A stretch of DNA of 64,000 nt, taken from contig CAMDOO010000002.1 in the NCBI GenBank assembly GCA_945903545.1, positions 1 to 64,000 of the forward strand, in the 5' to 3' direction. The notes beneath the pieces were generated by a model. That model worked only from the letters and a program-made list of their open reading frames with translations, had not been told where the DNA came from and did no database searches. A program made the position numbers and the translations under genes. This DNA is from Opitutus sp. GAS368 (lineage in GTDB: Bacteria; Verrucomicrobiota; Verrucomicrobiia; Opitutales; Opitutaceae). Shown in pieces: positions 18,662 through 27,208 of this stretch (position 1 is its first letter; every line of letters begins with the position of its first letter).

Positions 18662-21600
18662 CTAGCGCCCGCGGGCGCCGCCGCCAAAGGTATAGGTGGC
18701 GGTCAGGCGGAAGTTCATCGGGTCGTTGACCACCGTGGGGTTGCCGGCAACCAAGGTGACCCGGTCGGGCTTGGTCAGGTCCCCCTGGGGTTGGCGGGTA
18801 ACCGCGCCATAGAGGATGGGACTGACCGCAATGTTGTTGACGCGCAGAGCCAGCGCCAGCGTCCGGTTGTTTTGCATCTGGAACGTGTAGGAGAAGTTGG
18901 CCTGCGTCCGCATGGCACCCGACCGCCAGATCAGATCGGTGGTGTTCACCGCCGGATCGTCGATGGCCACCTGGCCAAGCACGGGGTCATTCGCGAGCAC
19001 GGTCCAGCCGCCCTTGTTTCCGATCGAGGTGGCGCCCTGCCACTGGACGCCGAAACCGGCCTGCAGGCCGCGGAGTTTGCCGGACTGGACCCGGTAATCG
19101 GCGAAGAAGTTGGCGTTGGGCGTGGTCCGGGTGCGCGTGGCATTGGTCGCAAGCTGGGTGTATTGGATCCACAGATTGTTGTAGGCGTTGACCGCGGCGG
19201 TCGTGTCCAGGCCGACCGCCTTGCCTGGCAGGGGGGTGTTGATCGCGAGCCCCGGAGCGGCGGCCACGGGCTGCCCGTTGCTCTGCGGCTTTTGGGTGGT
19301 GTCCAGACTTCCGCCCGCGTCCTCCAGCAGCGCCCTGAATTCGGCAACGCGGTCCGGGGTACTCATGTATTTATAGGTGAGCGGGTTGGCGGTGCTCTGC
19401 TCCGAGAAGTTGCTGCCGGCGCCGGCATTGAGGGTCAGACGCAGGCCGCTGACGACCTGGGCGCTGAGCTCGGCTTGCCACCCATAGTTGCCGGTGTTGC
19501 TGGTGTCGCCGTTCGCATTCAGCGGGGCGATCCCCAGCTGATTGATGCCGGTGGAAGCTCCGGAGGCGAGATCGGTATCGTCCCAACGGTTGGCGTTGAT
19601 CAGGTTGTTGATCTGGGTGATCACGCCGTTGCCGCTGGGATCGTTGAAGCGGGTCGAGGTGTAGTAGTTGTATTTACCCGAGAGCTTTCCTCCGAGGAAG
19701 TTGAACCTGGCACCGAAGTCGGTGCTTTCGGCCACGGTCGTGGGCAGCAGTCCGCCGAAGAGATCCACATTCGGGGTCGTGGAGTTGGCGCTGCTCGGGG
19801 AGGTGGGAAGGAGCGCGGTCGAGCGATTGATGTAGGGAGCAAACCAAGGCGTCACATTGTACGTCACACCGTAGGTCTTCGTGGATCCGTACTCCTTGAT
19901 CTTCGGCGGGCTGAAGTCATCACGGAAGATGTCGTTCGCATAACGCGGATCCATCACGACAAACGAACCGTTGAGATTCCCGCCGTCCTTGCCGCCCGGC
20001 AGCGTGGTGGTCGGACGGGTCGGGGCCAGACGGGCGCTGCCCACCTGAACTCCGCTCGTATTGCGCGTGCGGTAAGTCATGGCGAAGTAATTTTGGGCCG
20101 TGCCTTGGAAGACCGGCTTGAAATATCTCGTGACTCCGTTCCAGCGGCCTTCCGGCACCACCAACCCGCCCGGGCGGCTGATGGTGTCGATGCTTGGGAA
20201 ATATTGGGCGGGCACGACATGGCGCGTGACATTGGAATTATAATCCCGGCGATATCCACCGACGAAGACGACTTTGTCGTCCAACCACTTGGCGGTGGTC
20301 TGCAGCGCCAGGTTCCGGGACTGGAAGGTGGAGTTGACCGCCGAGGCGTTGCCGATCGGGGTGTTGCCGACGGCGTAAATCCAGCGGGTGGTCACGTCCG
20401 ACCTTGTGACCGTGGGGGTAAACGCATTGGCATCACCCTCCGTGCCCGTACCCGACCATTGCGAGTTGATCAACGTGAGTGCCGTGGGGGTCCGGGGCTC
20501 ACGGTAACCCTTGTCGTATGAGTCATAGACCGCCATCCGGACCGGAGCGTTGGCGACAGCCGCACGAATATCGGTCAAGAGCGAGCTCAGGGCGGGATCA
20601 TTCGGGGCGCTGGCGATGACCAGACGACGGAGGCCCTGATCGACATAACGCGCGTTCACATTGCCGTTCAGGTTGAAGTTGTAGTTTCCCCATTTTCCGG
20701 CCTTCAGCACGTAGCCGAGATTGGCCCGCAACCCTTGGTCCACGGTGATGCTGGACTGGCTGCCGATGCCGTCGGTACCGGAGCTGCCGAACATCTCGAG
20801 GAAATGAGGATTCGGGCTGCCGTCCGGCAGCAGCTGATTGAGATCCAACCGGACGGTGTTGACGTTCCGCCCCATGATTCGTCCATCCCGCTGGACGCGG
20901 TTCCAGTCACCTTCCAGGCCAAGCGCGAAGTTGTTTCCCACGCGCTGGGTGAAGCTGAACTGCAAGTCCCGCGAGCGGGCTTCCGTCGCCGGCCCCTCCC
21001 AGTTAAGATTTTCCCGGATGCCAAGCTGGCGGAACTTGGAGTTGGCGGCGACCCGGGCATACATGTCCAAGGGAAGTCCCTCCAGGTTGAGCCAGGAACG
21101 GTTGCTCACCCCGAAGCCCACGTCCCGGTTGCCGGTAACCCCGAAGCTGGTGGTGGTCTGCGGCCGGGTGCCCTGGACAAAGAACTGTCCGTTCGGGGCG
21201 GTCGACGACCACAGCGGGGTGCGGCTGGTGGCGTTGGCGCGGCGGCTCACGAGCGTGCCACGCGTGTTGACGATGGTGTTCGTGGAGAGATCCCAGTGAT
21301 AGGCGTTGGCATTGTTGCCGTTGCCGCCGAAGCGCTCCACGCCATTGCCCTCACCGCCAAAGGTGAGCGGAGTGGTGGTGCCAATGATCTGGCCGTAGGA
21401 CTTGCTCAAGCCGCCGGTGTTGGTCTGGGTGCCCGGGATCATGCTCGAATCGATCAGGCCCCGCGACACCGTCCTTCCATCCCAGCCCGACATGTTTTCG
21501 TTGGGCAGCTGGGGGCTGTTGATGTTCGTCTTGTCATAGGATGCCTCGATGCGGAGGTCCGCGGTGTTGCTCAGGCGGAAGCTCGAAGTGATCGTCAGTC

Positions 21601-22447
21601 CGCGTCGCTGGTCCTCGAAGTGGTCCTTGAAGCCGTGGGCATCATAATCCACGGCATTGATCCGGACGCCGATGCGTTCGGTGATGGGACGGTTATAGTC
21701 GATGGTGACCCGACGGTAGTCCCACTGGCCGATTTCGACGGCCACGGAGGTCCTGGGTGCGTCCAAGCGGGCGCGCTTTGTCTGCACGCTGCTCACGCCG
21801 CCGAGGCCGCCGACCCCACCGCCGAAATTGCCGGCGGCGCCGCCACTCCCGAAAAGGATGCCGTTGGCCCCCTGGCCGAAGTCGAACGTCTCGGTCGAAT
21901 AGGAGTCCTGCACGCCCGCGGCGCTGTTCTGGAAGAAATTCCGCTGGGTGCCGGTCGAGGCGGAGCTGACGGAGCCGGTGTCCGAGCTCAGCAAGGTGGT
22001 TTGGCCACGCTGCTGGAAGCTGGCGAAAGTACCGACGGAGCTACCGAGGGTGTTGCCCGCGTTGAACGTCTGGCCCGGTGCCCAGGTGGCCGCTTCTTCC
22101 AGGTTGGTGATGCCCAAGGCATCGATGAAGGCCCGGTTGATGACCGAGTACTGCGCCGGCATGTCCTTCATATCGATTACCATGCGTCCGCCGGTTCCGA
22201 CGGACTGGGTGCTGAAGCTGTCGTCCACGGCTTCCGAGACTTCGAACGGGTTGAGCCGGATGGTTTCGAGTTCGGCGGCGGCGGAAGCTGAAGGTGCCGC
22301 GGCGGATTGCCCGGACAGGGCCGCCGGCAGCGCGAGGCCGGCAAGAAGGAGGAGGCTGCGAGCGAGAGCGCGCTGGCCCTGGCGGACGGAGGAGCGCGGG
22401 TCGAACTGACGCTGACCGCGCGAACGATCGATGGGGAGTGTACTCAT
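18662..22447 (-). CDS. TonB-dependent outer-membrane receptor
   Basis: 1261 residues. A signal peptide (LLLLAGLALPAALSGQ) is followed by IRLNPFEVSEAVDDSF, the typical mature N-terminus of Opitutaceae receptors, then a plug domain (MPAQYSVINRAFIDALG, ATWAPGQTF) and a long series of beta-strand-like segments ending FRLTATYTFGGGARGR. Such receptors take up large nutrients across the outer membrane with TonB energy; in this clade many serve carbohydrates. The substrate cannot be named. Its upstream palindrome at 22605-22619 and the adjacent LacI gene suggest sugar-responsive control together with the cytochrome operon. Confidence 0.9.
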   Translation of the reverse strand: MSTLPIDRSRGQRQFDPRSSVRQGQRALARSLLLLAGLALPAALSGQSAAAPSASAAAELETIRLNPFEVSEAVDDSFSTQSVGTGGRMVIDMKDMPAQYSVINRAFIDALGITNLEEAATWAPGQTFNAGNTLGSSVGTFASFQQRGQTTLLSSDTGSVSSASTGTQRNFFQNSAAGVQDSYSTETFDFGQGANGILFGSGGAAGNFGGGVGGLGGVSSVQTKRARLDAPRTSVAVEIGQWDYRRVTIDYNRPITERIGVRINAVDYDAHGFKDHFEDQRRGLTITSSFRLSNTADLRIEASYDKTNINSPQLPNENMSGWDGRTVSRGLIDSSMIPGTQTNTGGLSKSYGQIIGTTTPLTFGGEGNGVERFGGNGNNANAYHWDLSTNTIVNTRGTLVSRRANATSRTPLWSSTAPNGQFFVQGTRPQTTTSFGVTGNRDVGFGVSNRSWLNLEGLPLDMYARVAANSKFRQLGIRENLNWEGPATEARSRDLQFSFTQRVGNNFALGLEGDWNRVQRDGRIMGRNVNTVRLDLNQLLPDGSPNPHFLEMFGSSGTDGIGSQSSITVDQGLRANLGYVLKAGKWGNYNFNLNGNVNARYVDQGLRRLVIASAPNDPALSSLLTDIRAAVANAPVRMAVYDSYDKGYREPRTPTALTLINSQWSGTGTEGDANAFTPTVTRSDVTTRWIYAVGNTPIGNASAVNSTFQSRNLALQTTAKWLDDKVVFVGGYRRDYNSNVTRHVVPAQYFPSIDTISRPGGLVVPEGRWNGVTRYFKPVFQGTAQNYFAMTYRTRNTSGVQVGSARLAPTRPTTTLPGGKDGGNLNGSFVVMDPRYANDIFRDDFSPPKIKEYGSTKTYGVTYNVTPWFAPYINRSTALLPTSPSSANSTTPNVDLFGGLLPTTVAESTDFGARFNFLGGKLSGKYNYYTSTRFNDPSGNGVITQINNLINANRWDDTDLASGASTGINQLGIAPLNANGDTSNTGNYGWQAELSAQVVSGLRLTLNAGAGSNFSEQSTANPLTYKYMSTPDRVAEFRALLEDAGGSLDTTQKPQSNGQPVAAAPGLAINTPLPGKAVGLDTTAAVNAYNNLWIQYTQLATNATRTRTTPNANFFADYRVQSGKLRGLQAGFGVQWQGATSIGNKGGWTVLANDPVLGQVAIDDPAVNTTDLIWRSGAMRTQANFSYTFQMQNNRTLALALRVNNIAVSPILYGAVTRQPQGDLTKPDRVTLVAGNPTVVNDPMNFRLTATYTFGGGARGR

Positions 22448-22604
22448 TGGGGGTGCTCAGGTCCACCGCCTAGGTAAGGGCGATGCACGGGTTAAGTTCA
22501 GGGGCGCCCGACGCGGATTGCTTGCTTGGGGGACACAATCCAGCCCTTCGCTCTGAAGCACCGCCAGCAAACGCCGGGAGTCACTCCATGACAACGGGCA
22601 CGCA

Positions 22605-22619
22605 GGTATACAGTACACT
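22605..22619. promoter_or_regulatory. LacI-type operator candidate, copy 2
   Basis: GGTATAC-A-GTACACT, the same arms as the site at 18344-18358, lies 158 bp before the TonB receptor start and just past the end of the LacI gene. The near-identity and similar spacing from two start codons argue for a shared operator. Confidence 0.62.
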
Positions 22620-22649
22620 AAATATCGTCACCTAACCCGGATTCGCAAT

Positions 22650-22667
22650 GGCCCCGCTAGCGGGGCC
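22650..22667 (-). terminator. palindrome over the LacI stop codon
   Basis: GGCCCCGCTAGCGGGGCC is a perfect 18-bp palindrome whose centre contains the TAG stop codon of the LacI gene. No T-run follows on the minus strand; a terminator or stabilising hairpin is likely but unproven. Confidence 0.5.
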
Positions 22668-23703
22668 GGCTCATCCATTCCCCATCGACCATGATGTTCA
22701 GGGCCCGCTGGGGAATGCCTCGTTCTCCGCGTGAAATCATGCCCGCCAGCGTCTCGATTGCGACGGCGCCGATCTCCTCGGGCCGCTGGTCCATGCCCCG
22801 GCTCGCCTGGTCGTCGGGCCCATCCATCGTAGCCACCACGGGCCGTTGGCGGGCGGGAACGCTGCGCAGGGCCCGATTGAGCAGTTCGCCGTCGATCGCC
22901 TCGACCACAATGACGTCGGGACGCTGGGCCTGCAGCCAGTCCGCGAGGTGCGGATCGGTGATCCGCGGGCCGGTCGCCACGCCGATGAAGGGCGGCACGG
23001 GTTCGGTGCCGCCGCATTCGTTCTGCCAGTAAATGGCTCCCGCCCAACGGTGCCGCACGCGCTCGTCCCAATCCCGCGAGATCGCGAGGCCGATGCGCTT
23101 GAACCCCGACTGGGCCAACTTCTGGCAGGCCCGGATCATGTTGTCATAGTGATTCGGAACCACCGTGTGCACGCGGGGGGCGATCACCGAGCACGTGACC
23201 GACACCACGGAGAACTGCTTCCAGTCGAGCAAGGTGGTCAGGTCGCATTGTCCGGGCATGGGCAGGAGCACGAGGCCCTCCACCCCACGGGTCCTGACCA
23301 TGTCCTGCAGCCGGGTGCTCGACGCGTTGGCGGGGATTTCAAGCCGGTCGTAGGCGAAGCCGAGGGACTCGGCCCGCTGCTTCAGCCCCGTGTGCACCCG
23401 CTCGGCGAACACATGCCGGTGCGCCGTCCCCGTGGTGTTGGTGATGAAGAGCCCGCAGATGTTCGCCTGGGCCCGCGTGGGCGCACGCATCCGCAGGTGC
23501 TGCATCAGCTTCGAGATGGTGGGATCGGGCTGATAGCCGCGCTGCTTGGCCAGTTTTTGCAGCCGCTTCCGGGTGGGCAACGAGATCTGGGACCGGTTGC
23601 GGAGCGCCAGGGAAAAGGTCATCGGGCTGACACCAGCTTCGGCCGCCAGGCTGCGCAGGGTGGGATGATTCTTCGGCCGATTGCTGCCCTTGGGATTCTT
23701 CAT
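22657..23703 (-). CDS. LacI-family transcriptional regulator
   Basis: 348 residues. An N-terminal helix-turn-helix (TLRSLAAEAGVSPMTFSLALRNRSQISLPTR, here abridged in pieces: TLRSLAAEAGVS, then RNRSQISLPTRKR) and hinge helix precede a periplasmic-binding-like effector domain (GLVLLP, VVEAID, GMDQRPEEIG). These proteins bind palindromic operators and release or tighten on sugar or sugar phosphate. The gene is divergent from the chimeric kinase gene. A palindrome TGTTTAC-T-GTAAACC lies 6-20 bp ahead of its start codon, suggesting autoregulation, and related palindromes precede the TonB and cytochrome genes. The effector is unknown; the KdgK-like remnant next door hints at a uronate/KDG pathway. 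Confidence 0.9.
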   Translation of the reverse strand: MKNPKGSNRPKNHPTLRSLAAEAGVSPMTFSLALRNRSQISLPTRKRLQKLAKQRGYQPDPTISKLMQHLRMRAPTRAQANICGLFITNTTGTAHRHVFAERVHTGLKQRAESLGFAYDRLEIPANASSTRLQDMVRTRGVEGLVLLPMPGQCDLTTLLDWKQFSVVSVTCSVIAPRVHTVVPNHYDNMIRACQKLAQSGFKRIGLAISRDWDERVRHRWAGAIYWQNECGGTEPVPPFIGVATGPRITDPHLADWLQAQRPDVIVVEAIDGELLNRALRSVPARQRPVVATMDGPDDQASRGMDQRPEEIGAVAIETLAGMISRGERGIPQRALNIMVDGEWMSRPR

Positions 23704-23708
23704 CGTCC

Positions 23709-23723
23709 TGTTTACTGTAAACC
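23709..23723. promoter_or_regulatory. LacI-type operator candidate, copy 3
   Basis: GTTTAC-T-GTAAAC is a perfect 6-1-6 palindrome immediately upstream of the LacI start, in the control region shared with the divergent kinase chimera. It has the same TAC-n-GTA core as the other two sites. Confidence 0.58.
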
Positions 23724-23872
23724 AACGGGGGCTTTTTCGGCAACACCCAAATCACCTCAACCTGCGTTTCGCGTCCGTCGTGTTCCTGCGATGGGCGGCG
23801 AAACGGGAGCAGTCTCCGTTTTTGCGAAGCACGGGCCGGCTGGCTGCCCGGCCCATCAACCACCCTATACCC

Positions 23873-25278
23873 ATGAACGGAGACTTGGACGTCCTCACCT
23901 TCGGCGAGGCCATGGTCATGCTTATCGCCGAGCCGCCGGGCGAATTGGCCGGGGTCGTTTCCGCTCGGAAGCACGTCGCCCGCCTCAACATGGCGCATGC
24001 GAACCACGACTGGACCCGGACGATGATCCGGCGGATCCGCGCCGGGTCCCAGCGGGTCGGCCGCGAGATCGCCATCATGATGGAAATCAAGGGACCGGAA
24101 ATCCGCACCGGTGACGTGACCGCGCCGATCGAGCTCAAGGAGGGGGAGATCTTCGACTTTACCGTCAAGCCCGGCGGCCAGCGGGAGAACGCCGAGGAAG
24201 TGCGTTCCGTCGATGTCAACTACCGGGACCTGGTCAACGACATCAAGGTCGGGGACATCGGCCTGGTCGACTGCGGGCTCATGCGTTTCGAGGTGGTGGA
24301 GAAGCAGGCGGCCCACATCCGCGGCAAGGTGCTCATCCCCGGGCAGCTCGCCTCGCGCCGGCACATCAACTTGCCTGGGATCAAGATCAACCTGCCGGCC
24401 TTCACGGAGAAGGACCGTGCCGACACGCTCGTCGGCGTGGCGGAGGGCATTGACACCGTGGCCCTGTCGTTCGTGCGCGAGGCCGGCGACATCGAGGCGC
24501 TGCGCGAATTCCTCCGCAGCCAAGGTTCGCGGGCCCGGATCATCGCCAAGATCGAGGACCAGTCGGCGATCGAGATCTCGACGGGATCATCCAGGCCTGC
24601 GATGCGCTGATGGTCGCGCGCGGCGACCTGGGCATCGAGTGCCCGCTGGAGGAGCTGCCGGTCATCCAGCGCCGGGCCGTCAAGACCTGCTTCCACCATG
24701 GCCGCCCAGTGATCATCGCCACGCACATGCTCGAGTCGATGATCGGCTCCCCGATGCCAACCCGCGCCGAGATCACCGATGTGGCCAACGCCGTCTACGA
24801 GCGGGCCGACTGCTTCATGCTCTCCGGTGAAACCGCGGTCGGACGCTATCCGTTCGAGGGTGTGGCTGTGCTCGACAAGATCACCCGGCGGATCGAGCGG
24901 GAGACTCCCGCCGACTTTGTCCCGCCCGCGCACTTGCAGGGCGACAAGCTCAGGCTCCTGCAGTCGGCCGTGCAGTTCGCCAATCAGCTCCAGGGCAGCG
25001 CGCTGCTCACCTTCACCCGCCAGGGATTCATGGCCACCAACCTGGCGGCCATGCGCCCGGCCTTCGCGCCGATCTTTGCCTTCACCCACTCGGTCGAGAC
25101 CCTCCGCCAGCTCCGGCTGCTCCGCGCCACCGAGCCCTTCCTGATCTCGCTCGCCTCCGAGCCCAACGAGACGATCGAGCGCGCGATCGCGATCCTGCGC
25201 CGGGATGGCCGCATCCAGCCGGGGGACAGGATGGTGATTCGAACCCCGACTCGAAGTTACACAAGTAACTACGGATAA
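23873..25278 (+). pseudogene. chimeric, frameshifted pyruvate kinase with a KdgK-like N-terminus
   Basis: The first 25-30 codons (MNGDLDVLTFGEAMVMLIAE) match the start of PfkB-family 2-keto-3-deoxygluconate kinases. From about codon 36 the sequence is pyruvate kinase: VARLNMAHANHDW, MMEIKGPEIRTGD, LPGIKINLPAFTEKD, VALSFVREA, then after a frameshift MVARGDLGIE, ATHMLESMI and CFMLSGETAVGRYP. The pyruvate kinase N-terminal strand (usually a TKI...TLGPA-like segment) is missing. At about 24571 one base has gone: adding one A restores ENLDGIIQACDALMVARGD across the break. The 3' end is also altered: GDRMVI runs into RTPTRSYTSNYG and stops, short of the usual C-terminus, exactly at a tRNA-like direct repeat. 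Probably a deletion product that no longer makes an active enzyme; assembly error is the main alternative. Confidence 0.82.
25236..25248. repeat. direct repeat matching tRNA-Glu T-loop, left copy
   Basis: GATTCGAACCCCG here is identical to bases 29180-29192 inside the tRNA-Glu gene, in the same orientation, and the match extends to 15 of 16 bases. It marks the point where the pyruvate kinase reading frame departs from its family. The match does not run on through the rest of the tRNA 3' end. Confidence 0.6.
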
Positions 25279-25681
25279 GTGCACATGAAAAAATGAAGGG
25301 CCGCCATCTTCCTCACTGGCTTCCCAGAATTCCGGCCAACCGCGTCCAGAACTGGCGGAAATTGACTCCGCTTGGCCGACTCTTCCCGGGCGCATGCAGG
25401 CCACCGATTTGACGCTGATTCGTTCCCCTCAGCTCAGCGTAGATCGATAATCTACGGCGTTCGCCGTCTCGGAAAATCGTCGATAGCTAATCCAGGCGCC
25501 GAGCAAGCTGGGCTCGCGGAGCCCGGTCTTTTACGCGGCCAGTCTCGATCCATCGATGGCTCCGGTCAGAGATGGGCAACCAGCGTGAGCACCATCAACC
25601 AATCGCCCGGACCAACTCTGAGGGTGGCTCGAAAAACCGGATCCGATCACTCAGGTAGACCGAGTCCGGCTCACCGGTGGA
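25279..25681. other. intergenic stretch without a recognisable gene
   Basis: About 400 bp following the broken pyruvate kinase. I see a small hairpin (CGTAGAT...ATCTACG near 25439-25457) but no protein-like frame with a family I know. The base composition is intermediate between the GC-rich flank and the AT-rich small genes that follow. Confidence 0.45.
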
Positions 25682-25780
25682 TCATTCGTCTAATTTCTTG
25701 AAGCCCAGTAAGGCCGCGTAGAAAGCAATTCCGAAAAGCACCATAATCAGTGCTGCAAAATAGGGTATTAGGTCACTCAT
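25682..25780 (-). CDS. 32-residue single-span membrane miniprotein
   Basis: The frame encodes a 32-residue peptide with one hydrophobic helix (PYFAALIMVLFGIAFYAALL) and a charged GFKKLDE tail. Its ATG overlaps the stop of the upstream 61-residue gene in an ATGAGTGA arrangement, a typical sign of translational coupling. Both genes are much richer in A+T than everything around them, which suggests acquisition from another genome. I do not recognise the family; tiny subunits of membrane complexes are a possible comparison, but no partner is present. Confidence 0.6.
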   Translation of the reverse strand: MSDLIPYFAALIMVLFGIAFYAALLGFKKLDE

Positions 25781-25958
25781 TTTTGGTGCTGCCGATTAGT
25801 TTCAAATAGATTCCAAAACCGAGAATTGAAGGAACCCAGAGTCCAACAAAGATCCCTTCTTGTTTCTGCCCTAGGAAAAACATTGTTTCCGAGAAGATGA
25901 GTGAAAGAAAAGCGGCGACGAACAATAGTTTGTCAGTAAACGAGAATTTTTTAAACAT
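25773..25958 (-). CDS. 61-residue two-span membrane protein
   Basis: Two hydrophobic segments (LLFVAAFLSLIFSETMFFLG and IFVGLWVPSILGFGIYLKLI) with a lysine-rich MFKKFSFTDK start indicate a small integral membrane protein. It overlaps the following 32-residue gene by 8 bp. AT-rich codons contrast with the neighbours. No promoter is clear upstream. Function unknown; coding is supported by the membrane-protein pattern and the overlap. Confidence 0.62.
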   Translation of the reverse strand: MFKKFSFTDKLLFVAAFLSLIFSETMFFLGQKQEGIFVGLWVPSILGFGIYLKLIGSTKNE

Positions 25959-26019
25959 TGGGGAAATTTTCCAGTAAGGGATTGGAGGTTTTCGTGGTTT
26001 TAGCGAATCTCGCTTTTGA

Positions 26020-26538
26020 GATACTTTCTGGTGTCCATGGTTACAAAATGCCAGATACTCCCTCTGGCAAATCTATTGTTCCCTTTGGGCCACCCTCGCG
26101 CGCTGCACCGGTCTGGTCTCCGCGGTCTCCGCCAAGAAGGTCGTAGAAATTGCCATCGGCTCGCCCGATGACAACACGCTTGTCGCCGACGTGAAGGCCG
26201 CTGGGCTCGTTGAAACCTTGAGCGGCCCCGGCCCTTTCGTAATTTTCGCGCCGACCAACGCCGCTTTCGCCAAACTGCCCGCCGGCACGGCGGAGTCGCT
26301 TTTGCTGCCTGAGAACAAGGCCAAGCTCGTCGCGATTCTCACCTGCCACGGCGTTCCGGCCAAATTCATGGCCGCCGAGGTCAAGTCGGGCGAGGTGCCG
26401 AAGATCAACGGCAAGGTTATCGCCACCGGTCTGGTCGGCCGTAACGGAGTCGTCCACGTCGTCGACGCCGTGATCCTCCCGCCAACCGCGGGCCGCGGTT
26501 CCAGTTGGCAATTTCAAGCTATTCACCCGGGGCGGTGA
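26020..26538 (+). pseudogene. degraded fasciclin-domain protein gene
   Basis: From about 26128 the frame reads as a small secreted fasciclin (FAS1) protein: VVEIAIGSPDDNTLVADVKAAGL..., GPGPFVIFAPTNAAFAKLPAGT, LLLPENKAKLVAILT and NGVVHVVDAVIL. No ATG lies in frame between the stop at 26017 and this domain; the hydrophobic stretch before it looks like the tail of a signal peptide without its start. The usual TYHVVPGK is CHGVPAK, and about 15-20 residues seem missing between INGKVI and ATGLVGRNGV. A GTG at 26191 could start a shorter product. Best read as a decaying gene. Confidence 0.68.
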
Positions 26539-26666
26539 AGTGGTCTGGCGGCAGCGTCGTCGGATTACTTTACTGTCCCGGGTTTTTTCTTAGAAGAACC
26601 CTTACCAGTTCCACCTTCATTCCGAATAAAACGTCTTCTGCTCCTGATCGCCTTAGTTTACCCGCC

Positions 26667-27170
26667 ATGGCCACTGAACAAGCGTTTCCGCCTTCACCGA
26701 TTGGTGCTGCGGAGTTAAAGACATTACCTAGCGGCTTGCTCCTCAAAGCTTCTGCGACGGGAAACTACTTCGAACAGTCGAACCGGCTCTTCGGCCCACT
26801 GTTCAGCTATATTTCCTCGCACGAGATCGCCATGACGACACCGGTGGAGGTGAAGATTGAGGGCGCGGCGATGTTTTTCTGGGTGGCAAAGAGCCAGCGG
26901 GCGAAAGTAGCCGGGAGCACGGGCGCGGTCGAAGTAGTTGAGATTCCGGAGCGCTGGGTGGCCAGTCTCGGCGCTCGCGGCAGCTATTCGGTGCAAAATT
27001 TCTCGAAGACGCGCGATCAACTTCTTGACTGGCTGGGCCGGCGAAAGGATGTCGAAGCGGCGGCCGCTCCCTACCCCGTTTATTGGAACGGGCCGTTCAC
27101 GCCCGGTTTCCTCAAGCGTTTTGAGGTTCACGTCCCCGTGCGGTCGGTGGGGCGAGTGCAGACTCATTAA
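26667..27170 (+). CDS. SOUL haem-binding family protein
   Basis: 167 residues with the SOUL/HBP pattern: an early LPSGLLLKASATGNYFEQ strand, RLFGPLFSYISSHEIAMTTPVE (the family's conserved I-x-MTxPV motif) and the C-terminal PVYWNGPFTPGFLKRFEVHVP segment (family N-x-P-x-P/T-x-x-R-x-x-E/V pattern). Family members bind haem or related tetrapyrroles; no signal peptide is evident, so cytoplasmic. ATG 26667 follows TTTACCCGCC and removes an unlikely 54-residue extension. It is followed by the DUF2071 and SDR genes on the same strand. Confidence 0.85.
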   Translation: MATEQAFPPSPIGAAELKTLPSGLLLKASATGNYFEQSNRLFGPLFSYISSHEIAMTTPVEVKIEGAAMFFWVAKSQRAKVAGSTGAVEVVEIPERWVASLGARGSYSVQNFSKTRDQLLDWLGRRKDVEAAAAPYPVYWNGPFTPGFLKRFEVHVPVRSVGRVQTH

Positions 27171-27208
27171 GCACCGGGCATGTTCAGTCGCGCCCAGCTC
27201 CTGGCGGT

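Noticed and set aside
24560-24610. Programmed ribosomal frameshift in pyruvate kinase
   Set aside because: There is no slippery heptamer or downstream pseudoknot at the break, pyruvate kinase is not known to need one, and the gene is damaged at both ends.
24220-25404. Minus-strand frame across the pyruvate kinase chimera
   Set aside because: Antisense shadow; the plus strand carries clear pyruvate kinase motifs.
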